Part shown: positions 7,429 through 15,759 of the stretch, piece by piece
Position numbering within the stretch: the first letter of the stretch is position 1
How the letters are laid out: each line of letters opens with the position of its first letter
From: Clostridia bacterium
GTDB taxonomy: Bacteria > Bacillota > Clostridia > Oscillospirales > Acutalibacteraceae
Assembly (NCBI GenBank): GCA_017471765.1
Contig: JAFURT010000009.1
Location: 79,367-120,395, forward strand
DNA length: 41,029 nucleotides
Reading direction: 5' to 3'
The notes under the pieces: generated by a model
What the model saw: only the letters and a program-made list of their open reading frames with translations
Told to the model about the DNA's origin: nothing
Database searches by the model: none
Position numbers and translations under genes: made by a program

Positions 7429-7806
7429 ATGGCAAACGGAAAAAAGACCTGGTTTATCGCGGATGGCTACCTGCCCTACAAGGGCACCGTCCCGGAGGGG
7501 GAGTGCCTGGAGGGGCACGAGGCCATCATGATTCTCAACTGTAACGATGAGGATGCCCACGTCCGTATGGATGTGTACTTTGAGGACAGAGAGCCGCTGA
7601 CCGGTATGGTGCTGGAGGTGCCGGCTCGCCGCATCCGCAGCTTCCACATGAATGTGCCGGAGGAGATTGGCGGTGCGGTCATCGAACAGCAGACGCAGTA
7701 TGCCCTGCGGTTTGAGTCCAACGTGGAGGTTATCGTCCAGTACGGCCGGATGGATCTGTCCCAGCCCAACCTGGCCTATATGGCACTTATCGGCCACGGA
7801 GAATAA
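7429..7806 (+). CDS. ASRT-family protein (sensory rhodopsin transducer-like)
   Basis: A 125-residue soluble protein of the family of the Anabaena sensory rhodopsin transducer. Diagnostic features are WFIADGYLP near the N-terminus, HEAIMILNCNDEDAHV followed by an acidic-aromatic stretch (DVYFEDREP), VPARRIRSF and, near the C-terminus, SNVEVIVQYGRMD. The cyanobacterial founder is a tetrameric beta-sandwich that signals from sensory rhodopsin; homologs are common in bacteria that have no rhodopsin and sit in sugar operons, where a ligand-binding role is suspected. The ATG at 7429 is preceded by TTGGAGG at nine bases; the in-frame TTG at 7414 overlaps that site and is not used. Last gene of the operon, followed by a strong terminator. 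Confidence 0.85.
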   Translation: MANGKKTWFIADGYLPYKGTVPEGECLEGHEAIMILNCNDEDAHVRMDVYFEDREPLTGMVLEVPARRIRSFHMNVPEEIGGAVIEQQTQYALRFESNVEVIVQYGRMDLSQPNLAYMALIGHGE

Positions 7807-7823
7807 GTCCCCTGTTATGCACG

Positions 7824-7850
7824 AAACCCCCGGCGTGGCCGGGGGTTTTC
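7824..7850. terminator. Terminator between convergent units
   Basis: An 11-bp stem (AAACCCCCGGC at 7824-7834 with 7838-7848, loop GTG) ends in a T run followed by CTC. It lies 17 bases after the ASRT-like gene and just before the stop of the leftward AraC gene, so it may serve both directions, though the T-tract is better for the plus strand. Confidence 0.85.
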
Positions 7851-8681
7851 TCATTCTTCTGTGCCGATGTTGTAGGAAAGTGTGGCGTAGTGGCGGCGGT
7901 ATTGGGTGGGGGTTTCGCCGCAGGAGCTTTTGAAAAACCGGGAGAAATAAAACTGGTCGCAAAAGCCCAGTTTTTTGCTGATTTCCGCTACGGACAGCGT
8001 TTGCTGCTCCAGCTCCAGCCTGGCCTGGCAGATGATGCGGAACCGAATATATTTCCCGAGGGGGATGCCGACGTCTTTTTTGAAGCGAGCCGACAGGAAG
8101 CTGGCAGAAACGCCGCAGTGCTCGGCTAACTGTTGGGTGGTCAGTTGCAGAGAAAGGTGTTTCTGGATATACCGGATGGTCGTCTGCACCGCCGGATGAT
8201 AGACGGGGGCGGCGGTTTCTGCCTGGTTGGCGCGCAGAAAGTCTGTCAGCAACGTATACAGCGTGCTTTTCACAAAGAAGAGCTGCTCTGTTTTTTCACT
8301 GAAGTATTGCTCCAGCATGACGGACAGCTGTTCTTTTGCAAAGGGGAGCATCAGGGTGGTGGTGCTGTCTGCCAGCATATTTTCCCCATCCGGGGTGAAA
8401 ATGTTGAGATTCATAAAGAACTTGCGCAGATTGGTGTGGTAGTGGATTCTCCACGAACTGCCGGGAGGGATAAGATAGGCATATCCTGGCTGGAAAGGGA
8501 GAGATTGCCCTCCGGCCACCAGCTCGCCTTCGCCTTCTTCCACGATGAACAGAAAACACATGGTGCCGGCATAGTCGTGGGAGGGGTACCCGGCAGGCAA
8601 CTCGCCGTAGCCGGTGTTGTAAATATCTATGCGCAACTGATCGGCGGTGTTTTCGAGCAGGGGATTGTGCTGCATACTCAT
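7851..8681 (-). CDS. AraC-family regulator (first of tandem pair)
   Basis: A 276-residue regulator with an N-terminal cupin-like sensor (about 20-110, with EEGEGELVAGGQ and YLIPPGSSW) and a C-terminal double helix-turn-helix (LTTQQLAEHCGVSASFLSARF and LSVAEISKKLGFCDQFYFSRFF, then TPTQYRRHY). It is closely similar in layout and motifs to the AraC protein encoded just upstream on the same strand, so the two are tandem duplicates. Only 23 bases separate them. AAAGGAG lies eight bases upstream of the ATG. It is transcribed away from the long transport and enzyme series and probably shares the promoter at 9577-9605. Confidence 0.88.
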   Translation of the reverse strand: MSMQHNPLLENTADQLRIDIYNTGYGELPAGYPSHDYAGTMCFLFIVEEGEGELVAGGQSLPFQPGYAYLIPPGSSWRIHYHTNLRKFFMNLNIFTPDGENMLADSTTTLMLPFAKEQLSVMLEQYFSEKTEQLFFVKSTLYTLLTDFLRANQAETAAPVYHPAVQTTIRYIQKHLSLQLTTQQLAEHCGVSASFLSARFKKDVGIPLGKYIRFRIICQARLELEQQTLSVAEISKKLGFCDQFYFSRFFKSSCGETPTQYRRHYATLSYNIGTEE

Positions 8682-8704
8682 GCGGCGGCTCCTTTCCGTG
8701 GATA

Positions 8705-9538
8705 TTACTCCTCGTCTTTGCTCAGATAATAATCCTGCGCAGTGTAATGGCTACGGTACTGGGAGGGAGTCTCTCCGGTGTGCCGTTTGAAAAAGCGGGA
8801 GAAGTAGAACTGGTCGCAGAAGCCGAATTGTTCGCTGATTTCCGCTACGGACATCTTCTGTTGTTCCAGCTCGATCTTGGCCTGCATAACGATGCGGGTG
8901 TCGATGTACTGCCCCACCGATACGCCGATTTCCTTCTTGAACTGGGAGGAGAGAAAACTCTTGGAAACAAAATTACGCTCTGCCAGCACCTGTACCGTCA
9001 GCTTGAGGGACAGGTGCTTTTGAATATACTTGAGGGAGTCCAGCACGATGGGGTGGTACTTCACCGTGGGGCTTTCAATACGGCTTGCACGGATGATCTC
9101 TGCCAGTAGCTGATATACCACGCTTTTGACGAAGAACATCTTTTCCGTCTGCTCGCTGAGATACCACTCGATGGTCTGCGCCAGCTTATCCTCGGGGAAG
9201 GGGATCTCCAGGATGGAGGAGCAGTCCTCGAACAGGTTTTCGCCGTCCGGCTTAAACACGTTCAGGTCCACAAAAAACTTGCGGATGGTGACGCGAAACT
9301 GCATATTCCAGGAAACGCCGCTGGGGATGAAATAGACATGCCCCGGGCGGAAGTGGATGGCCTGGTCGTTGCCGGCGATCTCGCCCTCGCCGCTTTCAAT
9401 GAAGTACAGGCGGCACATAGAGCCGGCAAAATCGTGGCTCAGCTTGTCCTGGTTCAGCTCGGCGTAGCCGGAGTTGTATATATCCACTTTCAGATGGTTG
9501 GCGTTGGAGTTGAAATGCTGGTAGTGCTTGATAAACAT
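8705..9538 (-). CDS. AraC-family regulator (second of tandem pair)
   Basis: A 277-residue paralog of the preceding regulator. It has the same N-terminal cupin-like core (IESGEGEIAGNDQ, YFIPSGVSW) and C-terminal double helix-turn-helix (LTVQVLAERNFVSKSFLSSQF and MSVAEISEQFGFCDQFYFSRFF, then TPSQYRSHY). The second recognition helix region (GFCDQFYFSRFFK) is identical in the two, which predicts overlapping DNA targets. AAAGGAG precedes the ATG. A near-consensus promoter lies upstream. The gene is divergent from the dehydrogenase at 10065 and is the best candidate controller of the rightward series. Confidence 0.9.
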   Translation of the reverse strand: MFIKHYQHFNSNANHLKVDIYNSGYAELNQDKLSHDFAGSMCRLYFIESGEGEIAGNDQAIHFRPGHVYFIPSGVSWNMQFRVTIRKFFVDLNVFKPDGENLFEDCSSILEIPFPEDKLAQTIEWYLSEQTEKMFFVKSVVYQLLAEIIRASRIESPTVKYHPIVLDSLKYIQKHLSLKLTVQVLAERNFVSKSFLSSQFKKEIGVSVGQYIDTRIVMQAKIELEQQKMSVAEISEQFGFCDQFYFSRFFKRHTGETPSQYRSHYTAQDYYLSKDEE

Positions 9539-9576
9539 CCTACTGCTCCTTTCTGTTTTGGGAATGATACGGGCTC

Positions 9577-9605
9577 ATTCTAGCGCATATTTTCGACAAA
9601 GTCAA
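9577..9605 (-). promoter_or_regulatory. Sigma-A promoter for the AraC pair
   Basis: On the minus strand TTGACT (complement of 9600-9605) and TAGAAT (complement of 9577-9582) are separated by exactly 17 bases, close to the consensus. The -10 box lies 38 bases upstream of the ATG at 9538. Confidence 0.75.
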
Positions 9606-9611
9606 GAGGGT

Positions 9612-9632
9612 GTGTTAAAATTTACATATTTT
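9612..9632 (+). promoter_or_regulatory. Candidate operator for AraC pair, copy 1
   Basis: The element GTGTxAAAATxTACATATTxT occurs here and at 9914-9934 with 18 of 21 positions identical. This copy sits immediately upstream of the leftward -35 box, a position suited to autoregulation. Confidence 0.5.
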
Positions 9633-9850
9633 GCCGCATGGCTTGCTGATGGAAAAACCCGCCAACCGCAATGGGTTACGGCTGTGTTTTGTCCACATCT
9701 TCGCTCTTCTGCGGCTAAAATTACATAAATTTATTTAAATAATATTATATACTATGCAAACGCGTGGGCGTCGGAGGGTGGTCGCTGGATTATTATTGCT
9801 TTCCGGTAAAGTGTCCAACCTCTGCCGGAGGACACAGGAGGGGGTTCGCC

Positions 9851-9882
9851 TGTTTGTGCATATTGGGAAATATGCCCAAACA
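9851..9882. repeat. Inverted repeat upstream of long gene series
   Basis: TGTTTG-T-GCATATT (9851-9864) pairs with AATATGC-C-CAAACA (9869-9882), 13 of 14 pairs, with a four-base centre. It could be an operator dyad or an RNA hairpin. It ends 31 bases before the second 21-bp motif. Confidence 0.5.
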
Positions 9883-9913
9883 TGGTAAGAATAAGGAGCA
9901 TTGGGTGCGCTTC

Positions 9914-9934
9914 GTGTCAAAATGTACATATTCT
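9914..9934 (+). promoter_or_regulatory. Candidate operator for AraC pair, copy 2
   Basis: Second copy of the 21-bp motif, in the same orientation as copy 1 and 38 bases upstream of a TATATT box (9973-9978) that could serve the gene at 10065. No good -35 is found for that box, which fits an activator-dependent promoter. Confidence 0.5.
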
Positions 9935-10064
9935 CACTTGAAAAACACATGGGTTTTGTGGGGGCGATATGTTATATTATGTTTGAGCAAAAGCCCAAGG
10001 GGGTTTTGCGGCCTATTTTGTGGAAAACGCATAATGCGCAAATAAAAAACTGGGAGGTTTTACT

Positions 10065-11081
10065 ATGTTAAAAGTGGCAATCATCGGTTATGGCGGCATT
10101 GCGGGCGCCCATGCGCCCTCCTGGCAGTTGCTGGAAGAGCGTGGCAAGGCGAAGCTGGTCGCCGTGTGCGACATCGACCCGGACAACTTCTCTGCGACGG
10201 TGGAGACCAACATCAACTCCGGCCGTGAGCTGCCGGCGGATGTCCGCACCTACACCGACTACAAGGAGATGCTGGCTAACGAGGAGCTGGATCTGGTGGA
10301 CATCTGCCTGCCCACCCCTCTGCACAAGGACGTGACCATCGACGTGCTGAACAGCGGCATCAACGTCCAGTGCGAGAAGCCCATGGCCCGTAACTACGCT
10401 CAGACCCAGGAGATGATCGCTGCGGCCAAGGCCAGCGGCAAGATCCTGATGATCGGTCTCGGCCTGCGCTTCGCTGTGGAGTATGAGTATGTGAAGAAGC
10501 TCATCGAGTCCGGCGAGTACGGCCGCCCCGTGGCCGCTTCCTTCCAGCGCCTGAGCGGCCCGCCCCTGTGGAGCCGTTGGCACAGCTGGTACATGAACCA
10601 CGAGGAGTCCGGCGGCTGTCTGCTGGATATGCACATCCACGATGTGGATATGGTGCGTCACCTGTTCGGTGAGCCCAAGGCGGTTTCCTGCGTGACGCAG
10701 GACCTGTACGCCGGCGACGACGTGGTGCACTCCCGTTTCATCTACGACGATCTGGCGGTCACCGCTGTGGGCGACTGGTCTCTGGAGGGCACCGGCTTCT
10801 ACTGCGGCTACCGCATCGCCTTTGAGAAGGCGACGGTGATTTGCGAGATGAGCAAGGTCACTGTCTACCCCCGTGGCGGCGAGGCCTTCGAGCCGGAGCT
10901 GAACGGCGACAACTTCTTCACCCGTGAGCTGACTGTCATCTCCGATGCGGTGGCCGGCAACGGAGAGGTAGCCGTCACCCCGCCCCAGAGCGCTGCTAAG
11001 TCCATCCGTCTGTGCGAGCTGCTCAAGGAGAGCGCCAACGCCAACGGTGCCATCGTCTCCTGCGACGAGCTGAAGGACTAA
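10065..11081 (+). CDS. Gfo/Idh/MocA-family oxidoreductase
   Basis: A 338-residue NAD(P)-dependent sugar or polyol dehydrogenase, cytoplasmic. The Rossmann motif GYGGIAGAH (8-16), VAVCDIDP at the second strand and the catalytic-type EKP (104-106) are all present, so this is a classical member, unlike the one at 778. The C-terminal domain has the family segment GGCLLDMHIHDVDMVRHLFG, with the His pair expected at the active site. GGGAGG lies nine bases before the ATG. First gene of a long rightward series, followed after 27 bases by a TIM-barrel isomerase; this pairing is typical of inositol or uncommon-sugar catabolism. Substrate unknown. Confidence 0.9.
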   Translation: MLKVAIIGYGGIAGAHAPSWQLLEERGKAKLVAVCDIDPDNFSATVETNINSGRELPADVRTYTDYKEMLANEELDLVDICLPTPLHKDVTIDVLNSGINVQCEKPMARNYAQTQEMIAAAKASGKILMIGLGLRFAVEYEYVKKLIESGEYGRPVAASFQRLSGPPLWSRWHSWYMNHEESGGCLLDMHIHDVDMVRHLFGEPKAVSCVTQDLYAGDDVVHSRFIYDDLAVTAVGDWSLEGTGFYCGYRIAFEKATVICEMSKVTVYPRGGEAFEPELNGDNFFTRELTVISDAVAGNGEVAVTPPQSAAKSIRLCELLKESANANGAIVSCDELKD

Positions 11082-11108
11082 GCGAACAAGAGAACGGAGG
11101 ATTGACCA

Positions 11109-11942
11109 ATGAATGTTGGTATTGCCATTGTCTTTGACGACAAAGACCTGAGCAAACTGAAAAAGAAGGTGGACGACAGCGTGGGCCGTGGCTTCCACCA
11201 CTGCCAGCTGATGTGCTGGGATCCCACCCTGTTCACCGACGAGAACGCGGAGGTTATCCGTACATATTTCGCCGAGAAGGACATGACCATCACCGCCTTC
11301 TGGTGCGGTTGGGAAGGTCCGGCGGTGTGGAACTTCTTTGACGGCCCCGAGACCCTGGGTCTGGTGCCGGAGACCTACCGCTACACCCGTGTGCGCAACC
11401 TCATCGACGGCGCTGACTTCGCCAAGAAGCTGGGTGTCACCGATGTCATCAGTCACATGGGCTTCCTGCCGGAGAACCCCAATGACCCCGCCTTCCCGGC
11501 GACGGCCAACGCCCTGCGGCACGTGGCGGAGCACCTGAAGAAGAACGACCAGTATCTGCTGTTCGAGACCGGCCAGGAGACCCCCACCTGCATGCTGCGG
11601 ATGTTCGAGAAGATCGGCACCGACAACCTGGGCGTCAATCTGGACCCCGCCAACCTGATCATGTACGGCAAGTCCAATCCGGTGGACGCCCTGGATGTTT
11701 TCGGCAAGTTTGTCCGCGGCGTCCATGCCAAGGACGGCAAGTACCCCTCCTGCGGCCAGTACCTGGGGCCGGAGGTCAAGCTGGGTGAGGGCAAGGTCAA
11801 CTTCCCCGCCCTCGTCAAGGGCCTGCATGAGCTGGGCTACGATGGCAGTTTTACCATCGAGAGAGAGATCTCCGGTGAGCAGCAGACCATCGACATCATG
11901 GAAGCAAAAGAAAAACTGGAAGCGATCTTTGCCACCCTCTGA
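11109..11942 (+). CDS. Sugar phosphate isomerase/epimerase-type TIM barrel
   Basis: A 277-residue cytoplasmic protein of the same superfamily as the gene at 2296. Metal-ligand positions appear as E in LLFETGQE, D in VNLDPANL, H in GVHAKDG and E in FTIERE. It begins MNVGIAIVFDDKDLSKLKKK, and ACGGAGG precedes the ATG by eight bases. It is only distantly similar to the protein at 2296, so the two probably act on different substrates or steps. It forms a tight pair with the preceding dehydrogenase; the next gene encodes the binding-protein fusion. Confidence 0.87.
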   Translation: MNVGIAIVFDDKDLSKLKKKVDDSVGRGFHHCQLMCWDPTLFTDENAEVIRTYFAEKDMTITAFWCGWEGPAVWNFFDGPETLGLVPETYRYTRVRNLIDGADFAKKLGVTDVISHMGFLPENPNDPAFPATANALRHVAEHLKKNDQYLLFETGQETPTCMLRMFEKIGTDNLGVNLDPANLIMYGKSNPVDALDVFGKFVRGVHAKDGKYPSCGQYLGPEVKLGEGKVNFPALVKGLHELGYDGSFTIEREISGEQQTIDIMEAKEKLEAIFATL

Positions 11943-11979
11943 TTGAGGGTGGCACACGCAAAGGAAGGAGTTGAGTGAG

Positions 11980-14811
11980 TTGGAAGCGAAGCGTTTCAGC
12001 AGGGCGATTGCCGGTCTGCTGGCAGTCGTCGTATTACTGACGATGGCTCCTTCCTTTGCTCTTTCGGCAATGGCGGAGGAGGACATCTCCGGCTACACCG
12101 AGTATCGGCAACAGTACGCTACGGCTGTGTATCCCCAGGCGGCGGTCTCTGCTACCGCTGATGGGGCCACGGTCAGCGGCGCTACCGTCACCGAAGAGGA
12201 TGGCAAGGCCGTTGTGCTGTTGGATGAGCAGGGCGAGACGGCGACCTTTTCTGTGGAGGTGCCGGAGGAGGGCCTGTACCACATCCGGGTAGAGTATCTG
12301 CCGGTACAGCAGGAGAAAAGCCTGATGAAAACCGAGATCGGCCTGCAGATCGACGGCAAGAGCCCCTATACGGAGGGGGACAGCCTTCTTATTGAGCAGC
12401 CTTGGGCGGATGTGGCGGAAAAGGCCGGCTACGATATGCTGCCGGAGCAGGCGGTACAGATCGCCTGGACCACCATGTCCCTGCAAGACCCGGAGGGCTA
12501 CAGTGCAGAGGCGCTGTATTTCCACCTGACCGCCGGGGTTCACACCGTCACCGTCACCCAGCACAAGGGAGCATGGATGCTCCACCGGCTGGAGGTGTAC
12601 AACGACGCCCCGGCCCCCACATACGAGGAGCTGGCACAGCAGTATGCCGCAAATGGCTATACAGACGCTCCGTCCTTCTCGGTGGAGATTCAGGCAGAGG
12701 ATTATCTCCGCAAGTCGGACTCCACCCTGATGCCGGACAGCGACCCCTCGGACCCCAACACCCACCCCAACGACCCCACCAAGCAATACTTCAACTACAT
12801 CCCCGGAACCCGGTATCTGGGTGCCGGCCAGTGGATGGAGTGGCAGGTGGAGGTGCCGGCCGATGGCCTGTATACCATCGACCTGCGTGTGCGGCAGAGC
12901 ACCAAGAACGGCATGGTGTCCACACGGCGCCTGCTCATCGACGGAGCACTGCCCTTTGCGGAGTGTGATGACCTGCAGTTCCCCTATGGGCGGAACTGGT
13001 ATCTGTACAGCTTCGGGAAGGAGGACGACCCCTACCTGTTCTACCTGGAAAAGGGCGTTCACACCATCCGGCTGGAGGTCACCCCCGGTATTCTCATTGA
13101 AAATTACGTAGCCATCTACGACTACATATCCCGGCTCAACGCCCTCTACCGCAAGGTGGTGGCGGTGACCGGCTTCTCGGCGGATAAATACCGCAACTAC
13201 AACCTGCGGGATGCCATCCCCGGCATCCAGGAGGAGATCGAATCCCTCAAGGCTGGGCTGGAGGAGCAGAAAGCCTCCGTCATCAGCCACACCGGCAAGG
13301 CCGGCGAACAGTTATCCAGCCTGCAGGCGATTATCAACGCCTTGGTGGTGTTTGCGGATGACCCGGATAAGATTCCGCTGATGCTGAACAGCTTCAAGGG
13401 CCATATCGAGTCCCTGTCTTCCTGGAACGGTGCCCTCAACCAGCAGCCGCTGGACGTGGACTATATCCGGGTGTACACCGCCGGCACAGAGCTGGCGGAG
13501 GAGCAGGTAGGCTTCTTCCAGAGCTTGCTGTTTGCCATCCGCCGCTTCCTCTCCTCCTTCCGGGAGGATTACACCGGCACCGCCGGCAACGAGGACGCCC
13601 AGAAGGAGCTGACGGTTTGGCTGAGTTCCGGCCGTGACCAGTTGCGGGTGACCAAGAATCTGGTGGAGGGCGATTTCGCCCCCAACCACAACACGGTCGT
13701 GAACCTGTCCATTTCTACCGACATCACCAGCGCTGTCATGGCCGGCAAGGGCCCGGATGTGGCGCTGTTCCAGACCGGCGATGACCCGGTGCGGCTGGGT
13801 TGCCGTAATTCTCTGCTGGATCTGTCCTCCTTTGAGGGCTTTGACGAGGTGGCCGGCCGCTTCTCGGCGCAGGCACTGGTGCCTGCCACCTACAAGGGGG
13901 CGGTGTACGGCCTGCCGCTGACCGAGATTTTCCCCATGATGTTTGTGCGCAACGATGTGCTGGAGGAATATGGGCTGAAGGCTCCCACCACCTGGACGGA
14001 TATGTACCTGGCGGCCGCCGTGTTACAGCGCAACAACATCGACATCGGTATCCCGTCCACCACCGGTATGTTTTTCACCCTGCTGATGCAGAACGGCGGC
14101 TCGGTGTTTGACGAGAACTACATGGCCGCCTTCGACCAGCAGGCATCCATCGACGGATTCCAGACCTGGACGGATTTCTACAAGAAGTACAGCTTCCCGC
14201 TGACCTTCGACTTCTTCAACCGTTTCCGCAGTGGCGAGATGGCCATTGGTATCACCGACTACACCATGTACGCCCAGCTGCAGGCCTCTGCCCCGGAAAT
14301 CAAGGGCAAGTGGAGCATGTTACCCCTGCCTAGCGTGGTGGGTGAGGACGGCACCATGAACAGTTCGGTGAGCATCTGCGGTGCCACCGGCATCACCGTT
14401 ACCTCCGGTCTGTCTCAGACCATCACCTACGGTGTGATCTTTGATGCCGTCAAGGATCCTCAGACGGCATGGGATTTCCTGGCCTGGTTTACCGAGGCGG
14501 ATACCCAGACCCAGTTCGGCTATGACATCGAGGCACAGATGGGCCCGGCCGGCCGGTATGCGGCCGCCAACCTGGAGGCGCTGGGCCGTCTGCCCTGGGA
14601 GGAGGATGAGTTGGCCCAGCTGTATGCGGCGGTGGATAATGTGGTGGCGGTACAGGAACTGCCCGGCACCTACTACATCGCCCGGGAGATCAACAACGCT
14701 TTCCGTGCGGTGCTGTATAACGGGGCCTATCCGGTGGATACCCTGTGTCAGCACAACACCGTCATCAACACCGAGCTTTTGCGTAAGTACAAGCAATTCG
14801 ACATTGGATAA
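11980..14811 (+). CDS. Extracellular solute-binding protein fused to CBM-like domains
   Basis: About 943 residues. A hydrophobic N-terminal segment (IAGLLAVVVLLTMAPSFALS) ends in an AMA-type cleavage site with no lipobox Cys. Two jelly-roll-like domains follow, around residues 60-215 and 230-375; the second begins VEIQAEDYL and resembles CBM35/CBM6 modules. A helical connector spans about 385-540. The C-terminal ~400 residues are a CUT1-type substrate-binding domain (LTVWLSSGRDQLRVTKNLV, GPDVALFQTGDDP, YGLPLTEIFPMMFVRNDVLE). The TTG at 11980 is chosen because AAGGAG ends nine bases before it; TTG 11971 directly abuts that site. It lies 12 bases before a permease gene and is therefore the dedicated receptor of that pair. 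Binding proteins are normally about 430 residues, so the N-terminal half is an addition. Confidence 0.85.
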   Translation: MEAKRFSRAIAGLLAVVVLLTMAPSFALSAMAEEDISGYTEYRQQYATAVYPQAAVSATADGATVSGATVTEEDGKAVVLLDEQGETATFSVEVPEEGLYHIRVEYLPVQQEKSLMKTEIGLQIDGKSPYTEGDSLLIEQPWADVAEKAGYDMLPEQAVQIAWTTMSLQDPEGYSAEALYFHLTAGVHTVTVTQHKGAWMLHRLEVYNDAPAPTYEELAQQYAANGYTDAPSFSVEIQAEDYLRKSDSTLMPDSDPSDPNTHPNDPTKQYFNYIPGTRYLGAGQWMEWQVEVPADGLYTIDLRVRQSTKNGMVSTRRLLIDGALPFAECDDLQFPYGRNWYLYSFGKEDDPYLFYLEKGVHTIRLEVTPGILIENYVAIYDYISRLNALYRKVVAVTGFSADKYRNYNLRDAIPGIQEEIESLKAGLEEQKASVISHTGKAGEQLSSLQAIINALVVFADDPDKIPLMLNSFKGHIESLSSWNGALNQQPLDVDYIRVYTAGTELAEEQVGFFQSLLFAIRRFLSSFREDYTGTAGNEDAQKELTVWLSSGRDQLRVTKNLVEGDFAPNHNTVVNLSISTDITSAVMAGKGPDVALFQTGDDPVRLGCRNSLLDLSSFEGFDEVAGRFSAQALVPATYKGAVYGLPLTEIFPMMFVRNDVLEEYGLKAPTTWTDMYLAAAVLQRNNIDIGIPSTTGMFFTLLMQNGGSVFDENYMAAFDQQASIDGFQTWTDFYKKYSFPLTFDFFNRFRSGEMAIGITDYTMYAQLQASAPEIKGKWSMLPLPSVVGEDGTMNSSVSICGATGITVTSGLSQTITYGVIFDAVKDPQTAWDFLAWFTEADTQTQFGYDIEAQMGPAGRYAAANLEALGRLPWEEDELAQLYAAVDNVVAVQELPGTYYIAREINNAFRAVLYNGAYPVDTLCQHNTVINTELLRKYKQFDIG

Positions 14812-14823
14812 GGAGGGAAGAAC

Positions 14824-15732
14824 ATGATCGTCAGTAGCGGAACTACCTGGCAGAAGATGAAGAAAAATGCTGATTGTTATCTCATGGTTCTTCCCTTCGC
14901 CCTGCTGTTTATCACCTTTGTGGTGTTGCCTGTCATCGGGGCTGCGTTCATCAGCCTGACAGACTACAATATGCTGGAGACCCCCTCCTTTGTGGGGTTG
15001 GATAACTACCTGCGTGTGTTCCTGGAGGATAACGATTTCATCACCGCTGTCCGGAACACGCTGGTGTTTGCCGTGGTCACCGGCCCCTTAAGCTACATCG
15101 CCTGTCTGATTTTCGCCTGGCTCATCAATGAGCTGGGGCGGCACGCCCGGGCGGTGCTCACCACGATTTTCTACCTGCCCACCATGTCGGCGTCGATGTA
15201 CGTCATCTGGACGTTCATCTTCTCCGGCGACCAGTACGGCTTTATCAACTCCATGCTCATGTCCATGCGGCTGGTCGACGAGCCGGTGCAGTGGCTGACG
15301 GACGCCAACACGGTACTGCCGGTCATCATGCTGGTGCAGCTGTGGATGAGCCTTGGCACCTCGTTCCTGTCCTTCATCGCCGGTCTGCAGAACGTGGACC
15401 GCACGCTGTATGAGGCGGCGGCGGTGGACGGTGTGCGTAACCGCTGGCAGGAACTGTTCTACATCACCCTGCCCTCTATGGGCCCCCAGCTTCTGTTCGG
15501 TGCGGTGATGCAGATTTCCGCTTCTTTCTCGGTCAGCTCCATTTGTATTACGCTGGCGGGCTTCCCCTCCACGGACAATGCGGCACTGACCATCGTGACC
15601 CACATTATGGACTACGGCAATATGCGTATGGAGCTGGGCTATGCCAGCGCCTTGTCGGTGGTGCTGTTTGCCTTTGTGCTGCTGGTGAACAACATCGTGC
15701 AAAAGGTCATCCATAAGTACGCAGCTACCTGA
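14824..15732 (+). CDS. Sugar ABC transporter permease (MalF type), system 1
   Basis: A 302-residue inner-membrane protein with six predicted helices, starting near YLMVLPFALLFITFVVLPVI. The permease EAA loop reads LYEAAAVDGVRNRWQELFYI followed by TLPSMGPQL, the contact point for the ATPase. AAGGAGG lies seven bases before the ATG. It pairs with the next gene as a CUT1 importer. No ATPase gene lies in the window, so a shared MsmK/UgpC-type ATPase from elsewhere must be used, as is usual in Firmicutes (inference). Confidence 0.92.
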   Translation: MIVSSGTTWQKMKKNADCYLMVLPFALLFITFVVLPVIGAAFISLTDYNMLETPSFVGLDNYLRVFLEDNDFITAVRNTLVFAVVTGPLSYIACLIFAWLINELGRHARAVLTTIFYLPTMSASMYVIWTFIFSGDQYGFINSMLMSMRLVDEPVQWLTDANTVLPVIMLVQLWMSLGTSFLSFIAGLQNVDRTLYEAAAVDGVRNRWQELFYITLPSMGPQLLFGAVMQISASFSVSSICITLAGFPSTDNAALTIVTHIMDYGNMRMELGYASALSVVLFAFVLLVNNIVQKVIHKYAAT

Positions 15733-15759
15733 TGATACCGAAGCAAGGGAAGGTCGAAT

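Larger units (their letters stand above)
9539..10064. promoter_or_regulatory. Divergent regulatory region (526 bp)
   Basis: No gene is credible here. It contains a leftward promoter (9577-9605), two copies of a 21-bp motif (9612-9632, 9914-9934), a weaker AAAATTACATAAATTT match at 9717-9732, an AT-rich tract (9715-9755), an inverted repeat (9851-9882), and the likely rightward promoter with a TATATT box at 9973-9978. Its length and repeated elements suggest regulation by looping or by several bound dimers. Confidence 0.6.

Noticed and set aside
9764-10045. A 93-codon plus-strand open frame in the divergent region
   Set aside because: No ribosome site, and it runs across operator-like and promoter-like elements; the translation has no family features.
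10068-12086. A 672-codon minus-strand open frame
   Set aside because: Antisense to the dehydrogenase and isomerase genes; no ribosome site or recognisable domain.
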